Origin: Stereum hirsutum FP-91666 SS1
Lineage: Eukaryota; Basidiomycota; Agaricomycetes; Russulales; Stereaceae
Assembly: GCF_000264905.1 (NCBI RefSeq)
Contig: NW_006763137.1
Location: 86,166-150,165, forward strand
Reading direction: 5' to 3'
Length of the DNA: 64,000 nt
Shown here one piece after another: positions 45,640 through 60,362 of the stretch. The notes beneath the pieces were generated by a model, which saw only the letters and a program-made list of their open reading frames with translations, did not search any database and had not been told where the DNA came from. Within the stretch, counting starts at the first letter, position 1. The number at the start of each line of letters is the position of its first letter. Made by a program: the position numbers and the translations under genes.

Positions 45640-46522
45640 TCACTCTGTATCTTTAGTCACAGGCGCGGCATCCCATGGTGGAACAGCATCGGGCAGCGGT
45701 TGACCCACATCCACTTCTTTTGGACCTCTCATCCCAGTCGTAACCTCCGTCTCCCTAAACGTCACCAACCTAAACAACGGGCAAAAACTCCTCTCGTCCT
45801 TCGCATCCACCTTTGACCTGAAGTTCCCCGCTGTAGAGCTCGTAACCCACCTGGCCTCCACACCCGCCTTCCCCTTAGCGGGAGACGCGGCCGGAGGTTC
45901 AGCAGATACACCGAGGTATAGGTCGCGAGAGTTGGAGGAGGTGAGGGCGCGGATGTAGGACGAGCAACGATGGACTTCGGAGACTATGACGCGGTTGGAC
46001 ATGGAGGGTTCTTTGGCGAGGAGGCGGAGGCTTCCGGGAGGATTGATCGTCCAGATTGTGTCGTTCTGCATGGCGAGGATGGCAGCAGGAGAAGAGTCAA
46101 AGTGGAAGCCGGCCTTGACGCTACATTTAGCAAGGGCTGGTGTGGTTCTGTAGTTATTCGGAAAGCTGTATAAGTATACTCGTAAAGAGAAGAAATAGAA
46201 AAACAGCGTACGACGAAATACTTGCGTCGAAGTCGATCTTCGTTGCATTACCCGAAACGAACCACGCCACGCCTCCCTCTTCCCCTTGTGAGCCATGCTC
46301 ATGCGGTAGAGTGATGCCGAATTTCTCGGCCTGTCCGTTAGCGTAGATGTTACCCTCTTTCAGGAAAGTGCCCTTGCGGCGCCAGAAGAATAGTCCACTC
46401 CGCCCGGCCGTGATACGTCCATAGTCGCCTACGTCGATAGGGACCTCTGGATCCCAGCTGGCGTACTTTTTGGAGACGTCGAAGATGAGCCTGACGAACT
46501 GTCGCTCAGGATCAGCAGGCAT
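45640..46522 (-). CDS. Beta-rich unknown protein A, 272 residues (paralogue of 52596-53524)
   Basis: Two exons: 46522-46212 and 46147-45640, total 819 bases. Starts MPADPERQFVRLIFDVS; then 'DPEVPIDVGDYGRITAG', 'GLFFWRRKGTFLKEGNIY', 'SVKAGFHFDSSPAAILAMQND', 'NRVIVSEVHRCSSYIRALTS', 'WVTSSTAGNFRSKVDA' and 'SFCPLFRLVTF'. No signal peptide or clear membrane helix. The order of elements (proline-valine strand near the start, Trp/Arg-rich loop, two long amphipathic strand pairs, a VxSEV strand followed by alternating hydrophobic residues, then PLFRLV) recalls the N-terminal pore-forming domain of gasdermins, especially short microbial ones. That is a fold-level guess without a sequence hit. Paralogue B lies 6 kb away in the same orientation. 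Confidence 0.75.
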
Positions 46523-48834
46523 GAGATGGAGAATTCAGGTCCACAGTATTGAATTGTATGCGTAGCGATCATCTTTATAGCACCAAACCTCATTATGTCT
46601 GTCTTCGTGGCAGGTAAAGAGGAGGAACTCAAACAACGCGCGTCTGCTTTCATCGTGGACAACGGTGTGAAGAAGACCTAATATCCAACGCGAGCATGCA
46701 AGGGCTAGTGCTTCATGTATCGAGGCGTAGGGTATGAATCACAGACTGGCCTCGGCAGCAGCGTGTTCTGCGAAGGAGCATTAGCATAGAGGCCGACGGC
46801 ACCATGAGTAGGATGGAAACATGACGTCCGTTAAGAACGCTTGCGTGACGATAAGCCAAAGCGACACCTATACCCCAAGCACTTGCACTCCTAGAGGCCA
46901 CAGAAGAACGTTCGGCAGATAGTTTACCATGAAATACGGTCAAATCACACGAAGAAGACGAAACCCAGTATCATTGCTTTCACTGCGACCCCTAAGACCG
47001 AAGATCATATAGAACGGAGGGAGTATGTGCTCTATCCATATTTTGGGCTATTAAGACCTCCTTGAAAGCTCAGGGAATCCAGCACTTGGCGGCATAAATT
47101 AGGAGACGGCTTCGTAGGTCATCCCTTCTGCAGACGGCCTTCCTAACGGTGTTTAGTGACACGAAAGTCAGGTCCGCAACGTGGCGAAGACTTCCGCCGC
47201 CTGTAAGCTGCTGAGACATGACGTTGGGGATGTAGTAGACACAAGCAGTAGAGTCGTTTCTTGGACGTAGGGCACGTATGCGACTTGGCATGGCCGTGGA
47301 GAAGTGGTGTGCAAGGTCTGAGTCAGTTTCAACGCGTTAAGTAAAAATGGCCGCTGTGTCCACGAATCGAGGATGCGACGGTGATGACCAGGTGAGTGCA
47401 CAACGAGAACCAGGCCAAGCATGAAAGCGAGTCTTCCGCAAGTCTGACAGATGAAAGAAGTGCAGTATGGTTTGTGTCTCCGGGGTAAATGAAGGAATGG
47501 GTATGTTGCGAGCAGGTGCGTCTGAGCTTCTCCTATAGATCGTTGCGGTATACCGCGCCTGAACATGATGCATGACGCCTGTATACTCCAAGCATGCTTG
47601 CCGAAAGCCACTACATGCGGAAGTGCACTACAGTGAACATATGCGAAGGGTCGCAGGTGATCGGCTTAGCTTACAATGCCTTTGACCGAGGATATGTGAA
47701 GTTGCCAGCGAGGAGCGTGGAACAACGCACGAGCCGAAGATGAAGAGTAGCATGGTCTGTCTGGTCTCGCGCGATGACCGCGATTGAAACAAACACCTTC
47801 ATCCACGATGCATTGAGTATGCAGATGGCCATTGTTTTTCACCATGGCTGATGGACTGACGAAAAACCCCTTGGCACCGAGGTAAAGATTGGTTCGTCGT
47901 AGCACTATGCTGATACCTAAAACTCCGAGGCGGTCCGGAAAGAACGTCCTTATTGAGATTGTCCCTGATGCGTTGATATGCTCCGATGGAGATTGTCTGG
48001 CATGTCTTGATATCCCATGAGTAGTACCAGATATCGTCGGAAATAGGTGTATATTCGATGAAGTCAGTGCGCCGGAGACCATACAAAGAGTCAAGGCAGG
48101 CGAAGGCCCCAAGTAAACGCTAGAGGTGGACGAAGCTTTGAGTGCGATAGATCAATAACTTTGAAGGATGCTTGCTAGGACGAGACGATACCGTCCTTGC
48201 TGTGTAGTCCGCGGAAGCGCAATGGGTGGGAGAGAAAAGACAACTCGCAGCCAACTCAAAACGCCGACCTTCGGGCTCTAGAGAACCCCAATCTGGGGTT
48301 AGGTCCATGTGAACTTATTTTTGGCCGCTAGCCAGCCGTTCATCGGCCTTCGACGCGCCCCAAAACGTCGACAGTGCGCTCATCGGACGCACGAACCATG
48401 CCACAAGGAGCCATCTCACCCTCGACGTTAACCATCGTGCTCTCGGTGGTGCCTTCGCTGTCATTCTTATCACCACGAGCTCGCCCAATGTGACGCCGTT
48501 TAGTATCGGTCTTTCCTGCTCAGGCTTTCCTCTGCTACTTGTTCTCTTGCGGCCAATCTTGCCGTCTTCGTGAATACATATGGTGCTATCTGGTCGTTTG
48601 ATCTGTTCCGACCGTCGCACTTCATGTGCTGAAAATGTACAGGTTTTCAGCTTCTCTCGATGTGCCGCGTTATCTTGTCTGCCACAAAACTCAATCCTTG
48701 GGATCTTCAAGCGAGAAATGCCCGGTGGTCGCACTCGGTCAGTCGTTTAATTGGTGATTTTCAGGATATATACCATGACACAACGCGCTGCATGTACTTA
48801 TTGCCGCTCTAGCTCATAGACCAAGCACAACATT
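46523..48834. other. 2.3 kb without a confident gene
   Basis: Minus-strand fragments at 47290-47080 ('STACVYYIPNVMSQQL', 'DLTFVSLNTVRKAVCRRDD') and around 47430 ('RLAFMLGLVLVVHSPGHH') faintly resemble helices and the charged loop of DUF6533-type membrane proteins, but no complete exon chain could be built. Frames at 48315-48734 look spurious. Possibly a decayed membrane-protein gene. Confidence 0.3.
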
Positions 48835-51295
48835 ATGCCTTCAGATTTTCCAACGTTGAATACATCTCCGACCATACCGTCGTCTTTGTCTGCAGAAACA
48901 CTTGGATTAATGGGCTACGCACAAACGCTTCCACCTCATTCATCTGGCGTGAGCATAATCATAGTAGGTTGTGGCTTCGCTGGGCTTGCGTGTGCGATAG
49001 AGAGCGTGAGGAAGGGACATAAGGTAGTTGTGCTGGAGAAGTACAAACAACTGAAGATGCTGGGAGATGTAAGTTCTTCTCCTAATACTGACGTTTCTTT
49101 GATATTGATGTGCCTTATTGGTGTGGTGAATGTTAGATGATCTCATTTGGTTTCAACACTGGGCGATTCTTTATGCGATGGGGCTTACATGAGAAGTGCG
49201 TTGGCGGTCATCTTTTTTTGAACATAATATGGCTTCACCACCTCCTCGCGCCTCCTTACTGCAGAGTGGTTACACATACTGACGACCCTGTCCACCTTTC
49301 CCACCCTCGAATGCTCCCTTCGAATTCTCTATCCGCCTGAAATGCGTCATTTGCATCGATTCATCACAGGATTCGCGCCCTTTGCGCGCACGCCTCTTTC
49401 TTCCACATTCACTCTCACACGGGCGGTCTTGTATCTACCCAACCCCTCCCTCAAGGTCTGTACAACTCGTGGCAGTACAACGGTAATCGCGGTGAGATCT
49501 ATGAAGTTCTGCTACGCTACGCCCAATCTATCGGGGTCACAGTTCGATTCGGACAAAGCGTGGAAGAGTACTACGAGGCTGAGGCTGAAGGCGAAGAGGG
49601 AGGAAGAGGAAGAGCAGGCGTCGTTGTAAATGGAGGACGGATGGAAGCGGATATTGTTGTAGGTGCGGATGGTGTAAAGAGCGCTGCTAGGAAGCTAGTC
49701 TTGGTGAGTTTTCCTCGACAACATCCGTCTTTGACCGGCTCATTTGTGCCATATTTTCTGTGGTCCGCAAACACTCTCATGCCACTGTCCTTTTCCACCT
49801 TCCTCCCATTAAAATTGCTAATGCTGTTGTTTTCTTGTCTTTCCATTTCGTATCTCTTTGTCTTCCGACGAATTCCATCCACCCACTATCGATACCCACA
49901 TTTCGGCTCCGTTACATTGCCTACCGCTACCGTCGCCATCGCCATCACCCCCATCTACGCATGTAATCAAAAAAAGGGCCATGAAGACAAACCCGTCTCC
50001 TCTGGTTACGCGATATATCGCGTCTGGTACGACGCCGTCAAAGCTGGAATATCAGACGATCCGCTCACGGAATACTTGGGACGAGAGCAGGACGTTCTTT
50101 ACGGCTGGATCGGTATGGGATTTCCCTTCTACATGACCTTGTCCTACCTCAGCTTGTCTTGCTTTTGCTGTCTACTGAACTGTGTTGTATCAATCGCTTG
50201 GTGGATGCTCGATGTAGGTCGAGATATGCACTTTCTGGCGGCGAACTGCAAGAAAGGGGCAGCCGTGAGCTGTATATTGATGCATCCGTACGCTTGTCGC
50301 CTTATACAGCAACCTAACCTGCCCGTTGATGCCTTAGGCGTATCTAGTGACCATGCAGATATCAAGGAATCGTGGTCATTCCCAGCGAAGAAGTCAGATA
50401 TCCTGGCGCTCATCAACCCCGATACTCTACCTCCAACTCCTTCGCATTCGAACGGCGTCACCCCTCCACACTCACCGCTCTCTTCCCCCTCTGCCCTCGG
50501 AAATGGAACCTCCGAGCGCAACCCTTCGCCCCCACCTCGCGAATGCAGTCCTCTTCGTGGAGGTTGGGATCCCCGCTGCGCCGCGATCATCTCCAAAGCT
50601 CCACCCGAATGCATGGTAGATTGGAAGATCGTGTATCGGGAGCCTATGGAGACTTGGGTCAGCCCAATGGGAAGGATGTGTCTCATTGGAGACGCTGCTC
50701 ATCCTTTCTTGCCGTACGTCTGTTTCTTCCTTCCCGTCCGGCGTCGTTGGAACTTCCCGTATGGTTCGTTCTCGTGCAGGTTTTCGGGGTGAGCTGATCT
50801 ATTCTCGGCGGTTGGATGATAATTATGGGTCATGTAGGACCTCGGCGCAAGGAGCATCCCAAGCGGTTGAAGACGGTGTAGCTTTAGCGGCCTGTCTGCA
50901 ACTTGCAGGCAAGGATGACATCCCGTTGGCGGTAAGTACATGGGAAGCACTCAGGTGAGTTCAAGGCCTTAGCTCAGAAGGCGTACTTCCTCCAGCCCAA
51001 TCGATCGATTACCGGTAAGAATACCCTCATTGCTCACGCCGGAACTTGTGTACACAGGTATGAACGCGTTCTCTTGGCCCTGAAGCTTGGCGAATCGACG
51101 CACGAAAAATGGCACCGTCGGCCCTCCAATGCCTCCGCTGAGGAATCGGAAGTGGACCTCCCCCAACCCGAATGGTTGTTCGACTTCGATGCAGAGCGTG
51201 ATGTGTACGAGAGATGGAACGACACAAGTACCCGGATTAGGAAGGGCGGGTATCAGAAACCGGGGGTTCAGAGGAGCAATATACCGAGTGTGTGA
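48835..51295 (+). CDS. FAD-dependent monooxygenase (aromatic hydroxylase type)
   Basis: Starts at 48835; first exon 48835-49068, then 49137-49195, further exons, last exon from about 51059 to the stop at 51295. The N-terminal Rossmann motif is 'IIIVGCGFAGLACAIES' followed by 'GHKVVVLEK' (residues ~40-70). After the variable part come 'GLYNSWQYNGNRGEIYEVLL' and 'ADIVVGADGVKSAARKLVL' (DG motif), 'SSGYAIYRVWYDAVKAG', and the second FAD motif 'RMCLIGDAAHPFLP' plus 'TSAQGASQAVEDGVALAACL'. This is the PHBH-fold family that includes salicylate and 6-hydroxynicotinate hydroxylases; NAD(P)H-dependent hydroxylation of an aromatic substrate is expected, substrate unknown. A Ser/Pro-rich insertion (about 50400-50560) is unusual. 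Middle junctions near 49196-49370 are unresolved. Confidence 0.88.
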
Positions 51296-52595
51296 ATAAC
51301 TTTGTACATGCGAAGTACACAAGGTAGTGGGTGCGGCTACATGGCTTTGATTGAGGGGTTTATACTAGTATTTTTATCAAGGCGTTGTCACTTCGCTGCA
51401 CAGGATTTATTCTCATACGCATACAACACTTACATACAGAGGAAGATGTAAGACGACTATGCTCACTTCTCTGAGGACCTTCGAAGGATCGGTCAAAGAA
51501 TCTCTCCATGCCGTATGTTTGCCGTTGAATGAGCGATTGTCGTCGCTTGTAACCGAGTTAATAGAACGACCGAAGACTTTGATGAGCGACGAAAATAGTA
51601 TTCTTCCATGTAGCCTTCGCTCTTGGACGACTCAGGGCACAATGTTACTCGGGCATTTATAGGGTGCGTGAGTCGAGAGCGCAGCCGAACGAGAACAAAA
51701 TTCCCAACCTTGTGTACGTTGAACCTGCACGATTAATGCGTGAAAAAGTAATTTAACCAATGTGCCGAATGACCTACTGCCCACCATGCTTTAAAGGAGG
51801 TCATGCCTCTCGCCTATAAAACCTGAAACCAAATCAGCATTGTACAGTATCGACGTTCACAGAGGCCTCCGTTGGCGATAACACAGAACCTCGGTAGGGA
51901 TGATCGATTCGGGCTTAGGTCGAACCACTGTCCGATAGGACGTGCGTGAATCGTGCAAAACTCTCTTCCCGATTGTTGAGACAGGCAACCTTTTGAATAG
52001 TCGTGACGATGAAAAATCCCACCTCCATTCGTCAGTACGGTACGCCCTCTTCGCGCATCACGAACAAGGGATCAAACACCCCTGCTGAAGCGATATTTGT
52101 CTTAGCAAAACCAGCAAGGTTACTCCATATTACATGGCTCAGGATTAACAAGATGCGAGTCCTCCATGCCGTTCGCTTATTCGGAAAATCAGACGTATTC
52201 TGGTCGCTCCTCAGATATTTCTGACGAGATGGATTCCAGCATAGCGAAGGAACGGATGTATTTCGGAAGGGTAATTGCATGAAACAATAGGCAAATTAGA
52301 GGGCAAACACGAGCCTGATGAGGACTCCATATCCATTTAAATCCCGTAGGACCATACCAGTGTATACACCCGGATAAGCCAATAATATGAGGTCGTCACG
52401 GTGGAAAAGCTATGGTGCTTCATTCATATTTCTCGCTCATCGGGATCTTCTTCTTCAAGGCTTTGTTGTCCAGTGGGAGGCCGAGGAGTTGTGGTCCGGG
52501 ACCTATTGCAAAGTGTTTATAACAATAACGTTGAGTAGAGGAAATATAAGTCTCACCGAGGCCCTCGCCAAAATGAAGATCTGTCACATCCATGT
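51296..52595. other. Intergenic, nothing recognised
   Basis: Lies between the stop of the monooxygenase and the stop of protein B. Short frames only. Confidence 0.45.
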
Positions 52596-53524
52596 TTAGA
52601 CACGCATGAGGCTATCCAATGAGGAACAGACTGACCGCGATATTCGTTGCTTATCAACGATGTCCCATGGTGGAACAGCGTCAGGCAGGGATTGTGTCAG
52701 GTCCTCCTCCTCTGCGCCTCTCAAACCAGTCGTCACATCTGTCCCTCTGAACGATACCAACCGAAAAAGGGGGTAAAAGCTCCGCTCTCCATTCGCATCC
52801 AATTTCGACCGAAAGTTCCCCGCAGAGTAGCTGGTCACCCATTTTCCCTCAACGGCGACCTCGCCTACATTAACTGGGGCAGGAGGTTGTGCAGATAGAC
52901 CACAGAATATGTCCCGATCTTTGGATGAGGTGAGAGCGCGCATGTAGGAAGAACACCGGTGAACTTCCGACACGATTACACGGTTGGCCATTGTGGGATG
53001 TTTAGACAGTTCCCGAAGAGATCCAGGTGGGTCAATGGTCGAGATGGTGTCGTTTTGCATGGCGAGGATCGCACCGGGAGAGGAGAAGAAGTGAAATCCA
53101 GCTTTTACTCCGCACTCTGCAAAAGCTGGGATTGTTCTAGTACGAGCGCCTTCTATTAGAAAGCAGAGAAGAAACAAAGATAATTGTGAAAATGAAAGAG
53201 ACCCACGTACGTCGAAAGGTTAACATCAAAATCAATCTTCACCGCGTTCTGCGAGACGATCCATGCCACGCCTGTCCCATCTGCTTGAACACCATGCTCG
53301 TTCGGTGACGGAATCTCGAAATCCTTCGCCTTTCCGTCCTTGTAAATGTTTCCCTCCTTCAGAAAAATCCCCTTACGCCTACGCCAAAACCAAAAGCCTT
53401 TATTGCCCGATGTAATACGGCCATAGTCACCGACCTCGATAGGGACTTCTGGGTCCCAGCTGGCGTATTTTCCTGATGCATCGAAGATGAGCCTCACGAA
53501 TTGCCGCTCCGCGTCGTTGCGCAT
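52596..53524 (-). CDS. Beta-rich unknown protein B, 284 residues (paralogue of 45640-46522)
   Basis: Two exons: 53524-53211 and 53136-52596, total 855 bases; the single intron sits at the homologous codon and phase as in protein A. Sequence MRNDAERQFVRLIFDAS, 'DPEVPIEVGDYGRITSG', 'GFWFWRRRKGIFLKEGNIY', 'GVKAGFHFFSSPGAILAMQND', 'NRVIVSEVHRCSSYMRALTS', 'SFYPLFRLVSF'. About 65% identical to A by eye over most of its length; the last ~20 residues differ ('DKQRISRSVCSS'). Both copies keep open frames, so both are probably functional. See protein A for the gasdermin-like suggestion and its limits. Confidence 0.75.
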
Positions 53525-54570
53525 AATTGAGAAGAAATGGCCCCGTGCAGGTATGGGAGGGCGCAGAAGGGTAAGCATGGGCGATACCGATGTCGAGTAC
53601 TTATAAGTAAGTTCATCCGACCTCTGACACAGGTACCTTGTCAGTAGGCTGTGTGTTGCCAGTGTATAGTTTTTAGGCCAATGCTTGTGGCAATACGCTT
53701 TCCTCCCGACTAAAGATACACCGTGCATCCTACGATAGCCTGCTGTCGCGCACCCAGACCAACCCGTGCAGTCGAGAAAGGTATATCAGTCTCTTGGGAC
53801 AGAGACATTGCTTCACAGCCCTGTCATCATCAGACCGTTTCGTTCTGAGACTCGCCGAGATTGCACCCTATTGCACCGCACTGGAAAAAAAACCACCCTT
53901 CGGGCGCCTGGAGGTGTGGGGAGGAGTTTACAGCCTGCGGAGTGCTCCCTGACAAAAAAAATAGTTGGTTACTCACCTCAAGATTTTCACTACCACGGCA
54001 TATCTCGAATGGGCCAATGTGCTGCCCGAGATCAGACGTTGACGTCGAGATGAAGAAAGTAAACACAGGCTATAGCCTTACATAGATACTCCAAAATGGC
54101 GACGACTTCTTTATCTCTCGGGGAACTACGTCGCCACTGAGGAGATAATGTGGTATATTTTGCGCTCAGGCAATCTTCCGTCCAACTTCAAGAAACCATC
54201 GTACTGTACTAGGGCGGACTCAAGCTTGGCTCAAGCTCAACTCAATCGTTCGGTCGACCGGACGAAGCCATATCGCGTCATTAACAAAAGCAATTCGAGA
54301 TGATGAAAAGAAATATACGGCGGTGTATATGATGACGGCCGTTGAGAGCGAGCGAAGTGAAGGGAGGTGACGGTTGTTGTGTAGTGTGGCGTCTGATTTC
54401 TCGTCCTTTGCCTGTGAATACGAATTTCAAATGTGGCCCTCGGTCAACAGGCAACGCGATTTCACATGCCCGCTCGCACTCCCCGCACTTTATAACCGAC
54501 CACCAAGTCTGATATCCTCACTTCGAGCTCCCCTCATCTTTGTCCTTTCTCTATTATCGTCCAGCACAAT
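53525..54570. other. Intergenic, divergent promoters of protein B and thiolase
   Basis: About 1 kb between start codons at 53524 (minus) and 54571 (plus). No gene recognised. Confidence 0.45.
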
Positions 54571-56506
<1,936 letters not shown>

Positions 56507-57540
56507 TCGCTGCTCTGGCCGTTTTGCCTCCGCGATCGAACATACCCACACATTGGCTTTTTATTGTGTAGTGAGTAGACGACGGCTCGAAGCCAAGATG
56601 AGAGCCGTTGGGTGGATGTCACCTCGGATGTGTTGTACGGTATTTTTATGTTTTTCAACACTTTGTTGCCAGGATCTGTTGGTTCTGTATGACGCTGTAT
56701 TTCCATTCTCGTCTTGAGTCTTGTTTGAGGGCTCGGGGTAGGTAAGTCTTACTTCCTGATGTGAATTCGAAATCGCGCTACCTCCGTATGACGAGCAACC
56801 AAGCTCTGTCAGCCCGACGAGGTGCGAGTGAGTACGCCACAGTGGCGCTTTCCTTCTAACGTTCGTCACGGTAGACCTAACCCCAATACAGGGTTATATA
56901 CGCACATTGGCGGAACCGTGCAAGAGATTTGCCACCCACCTCCACAACGACAAAGGCTCTCGGACTCTGAAGAAGACTATACCTGGTTGCACTCAGCCTC
57001 TCGCCGTATGATCTATAGGATCTCCCTTTGGTCGTCAAGATGGTCGGCGCAAGTAATCCGTTGATGCCAGCACGCGTACGCGCCTCGATGGGTCGACTAC
57101 TGGCCAAGCCTGAGTTCAACCAGACGCTGTCTCCACAGTGCATGTCGATGTCTTTGGAATCTCGAGTACAAGTCTATCTGGCCATCACATCTTTGTTATG
57201 TTTATATTCGTCGTCACCTAACGCGAACCGAACGCGAGACCATAACCGAACACCGCCCCTCCTGAGAGTCAACCTCCACTTTATGTTCGTATCAAGAATT
57301 TGTTCGTAGGATCTTCGCGCCCCTATGTGTATACACCGCACAGCAGATAGAAAAACTAGTCTCATAAGAGGCATGAACTGTGTACCTTCCTGCTTGAACT
57401 GCATTCGCCAGCTGTGATGGATGGGGCACCTTTGCAGTCCCAATTGTGCGTTCATCGTACCCTGTTCTCTCCGCCGCTCATTCTGACTTTTGACCTTAGG
57501 AACACGAACTTCACCTTATCGCCCATTTATTTCAGTAAAT
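56507..57540. other. Intergenic, nothing recognised
   Basis: Short frames only; may include the 5' exon of the following membrane-protein gene. Confidence 0.4.
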
Positions 57541-58690
57541 ACAGTCTCTATTACTCCTCGACGCCATCTATCTCTAACGAGCTCCTGTAGCGATCTTCTT
57601 CTACGACTATGTTTTGACTTTGGGCTCAGAAGTTCGCTACTTCTGGCCACCCCGAAATCGCCTGACATGGCCTTCCTTTTTATTTTTTCTGAACCGTTAC
57701 TTGTCACTTCTTGGTAACATCCTGTTTGCCATCGAGGATTTCATGAATCCTGTCAATTTCGCGGTGCGTACTTCTCATCTGCGCCCTCTTCAGTATGAAC
57801 TCGACACTTATTACTTCGTAGCTGTGAGTAATGTGTTACAAAACTATGATGCACATTTTCACCTAGTGCATGTCGTTCAGCTGCCGAAAGTTACAGAAGG
57901 CGAACCAACCTTATGTCTCTGTCACTCAGATCGTCGTCTGCGGTATGCTTGGCCTATTATCTTATGAAGAGCCTATCTGACCAACGGCGTTATTCACAGT
58001 GCTCTGCATCTTTCGCGTCTCGGCTATGTACAATCACCATCGCGCAGTATTGAGCACCCTTATCTCCTATGGCTGTCTGATGTTGGCCATAGCCATGGTC
58101 TGTATTTTCCACCTGGGTACTTTGCAACTTTCTCACATCGTTCGGATGTTGGTTGTGCAGTGGATTGTTATATCAGGAAGTGAAGGACTGCCACCGATGT
58201 TGATGGACCCAGGCGTACCCGGCTGCAATACCATGGTCACGGAAGCACAGTAAGCTCTGAGACTTCTACGTTTCAGGTACGCATACAGACTAACCTTCTC
58301 ACCTTCCAGGGCTAAACGTAGGTCACCATTGCCCAACAAAGTCTCGAATATCAGAGATAGATATCGCAGGTCATTGATGAGCGTCATCCAGAGTACCTCG
58401 TTCCTTGGGCCTTAGTCCTAGGATTTGACGCGCTGGTCTTCGGGTTGACGCTCGTCAAAGCCTCCAAGATCGGATGGGAATCCCCAACGCACCTGGCCAA
58501 TGTCCTTGCCCGCGACGGTGAACTTCATCTTTCTGCTTCAAAAATAGCGGTGTTCTGACGACGTCTTGATAACATTACAGGAACCATGTGGGCTTGCTCA
58601 ATTCTCGCTGGTCAATCGTCAGATCAGTTCAGCTGGTCAACTCGGCGGTAAGCGCGGGTGGCTGTGTCCCGCTGATGAAGTTTCTCATGC
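57541..58690 (+). CDS. DUF6533-type membrane protein, incomplete model
   Basis: The diagnostic N-terminal motif is present: 'AIFFYDYVLTLGSEVRYFW' with 'FLFFLNRYLSLLGNI' (57594-57730), i.e. the Y(D)xxLTLxxEVxxxW...NRY signature. Later exons supply 'LCIFRVSAMYNHHRAVLST' (about 58001-58060) and 'WALVLGFDALVFGLTLVKA', 'SPTHLANVLARDG' (about 58411-58538), matching the family's 'LRxYAxY' helix and 'LxRDG' motif. Start codon and ends are not identified; the last part after 'LARDG' does not follow the family, so the gene may be truncated. Multi-pass membrane protein of unknown role. Confidence 0.68.
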
Positions 58691-59300
58691 GGGTGGCCGT
58701 GCAAACCCCATCCCCTGGTTTATTCACACAATATCCCAGATACCGTACTGGGTGCATTTACACGTATGTTCAAGCTAGCGGGAATTACTGTATAGGATAT
58801 AAAACACCCCTTTCGTGGGTGCTAATGTCAGTTCAAGGCTCCACAGCCAACTTGGCTTGCTGTGTGTAAGGGGCGGCTAGGGATACAGTGTGGCACTCAA
58901 TATGAGTGGGCCACATCTATCCTAGGCACCACTTCCGCGTTGCTGTCTATATATCTTGAAGTGCCGGGCGATCGATCTTATCTTATCACGCACGCTTGTT
59001 TGCTCCTGGCAAACAAGCCAGATCTCGTATATATATTCATGGACTCTCATATGTACTCGGTATCTTACTTGTAACCTTCGTACCTCTTGGAATACCATCC
59101 GCACCCTCGACGGGCAGGCGGGTACCGTTCTCTCAGGCGCGAATACCTCAAGACCAAGACCCCAACCTCTTTCACTGTGTGAGAGGTCCACGGTGCCATA
59201 CCACAATGTTTGAAACCAGTGAGAACTCGGATGGTGAGCACAACCTCCGCCAATGCCATTTCTTCATTTGGCGATAAAAACCATCACACAACCATCCAGA
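58691..59300. other. 3' flank of the DUF6533 gene
   Basis: Overlapping short frames with no recognisable product; may contain remaining exons of the preceding gene. Confidence 0.35.
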
Positions 59301-59691
59301 GTGATATATTCTGAACCTTAACTAAGACTCCAACTATTTAATGTATTTACTATGTATACATGGTTAATACCATATACCCTATACATGTATGTATGGGGGT
59401 CGGTGTATTCTGTACATAAATAGTATGTACATGGTATATACAGTTTTACTATGAACCAAAAAGTATTGAAGATTGTGGATTCAGCAGGGTGCTGGAAGGT
59501 CATAAAGCACCTGATAAAAGTGCTCCTCTTTACTCAGATCTTCAAGCTACCCAATGTCTTTAGAGTGAATATGGTAAAAGTTAAGATAATATTAGGTGCT
59601 TCATTGTCAACTTAATAGCGAAGGCTTCGGTTAATTCTTGATAGGACAAGACTCCTTGCATTTTTTTCGATCCCTCGTGAACAGTCCTAGA

Positions 59692-59979
59692 TGTCATGAC
59701 CTTTTGTCATTTCCATGCCTTTTCTATTATTTCCTGGTGGGTGCCACAGTTGGGCCACACTTTTCCGAGTTTCTGTGCCACTGTGGCCTGGGTTTGGTTG
59801 TGTTTGGTTCTGGCTAGTATATAAACCTACCTACTTCCTGTTTTGTACTCTAGTCTTGAGATCGTCAGTCTCCCCCCTATACAACCTTTTCCTCGCCCTT
59901 GGTGTGTGTTTCTGAGTGAGAGATCGCCTGCCAGCAACCCCTCTTTGTAGGATATGGTTGTTCTGGTGTGGTCGTGACA
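59692..59979 (+). mobile_element. Solo LTR of a retrotransposon, 288 bases
   Basis: Starts TGTCATGACC and ends GGTCGTGACA (TG...CA, short inverted ends), flanked on both sides by the same five bases CTAGA (59687-59691 and 59980-59984). A TATA box (TATATAAA near 59818) sits in the middle, as in LTR promoters. No internal region remains, so it arose by recombination between two LTRs. Confidence 0.9.
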
Positions 59980-60058
59980 CTAGATTGAGACTGATAGTCA
60001 TCCAGTATTATCAGTAGCTAGTGCATTAGCAAGAATGATCCTAACACAGCTTGGCTAG

Positions 60059-60362
60059 GGTTTGACACGGGTCTGACCGGTTGACTACCATACCCATACC
60101 CGCTGGACCTGTACCTGCAAGACCGTGGGTTTTATGCCTGGGTCCTGGTCAATCAATTCATCAAAATGTCAAATAAATATGCAAACACACAGAAGCACCA
60201 CTTTGAGTGCTCTGGGACACCACAGACCACTCAAGCATTGATCGAAAGGTGATCAAGATTCATGGGTCTGGGAAGGTCAAACCCAAACCCAAACCCGTAC
60301 CTGTACCGTGCGGGTACTGGTCCAAAACACCACGGGTATTTGTGTACCCGTGGTGAACACTA
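60059..60362. mobile_element. hAT-like non-autonomous element, 304 bases
   Basis: Ends TAGGGTTTGACACGGGT and, in reverse complement, TAGTGTTCACCACGGGT; 13 of 17 positions agree and both start TAG. Flanking octamers AGCTTGGC and GGCTTCGC agree at six of eight positions, compatible with an aged 8-base duplication. A perfect 11-base hairpin (CACCACGGGTA / TACCCGTGGTG, 60328-60355) occupies the right end. No transposase. Confidence 0.5.

Noticed and set aside
48315..48734. 139-codon minus frame
   Set aside because: Composition and motifs do not resemble any protein; no splice partner.
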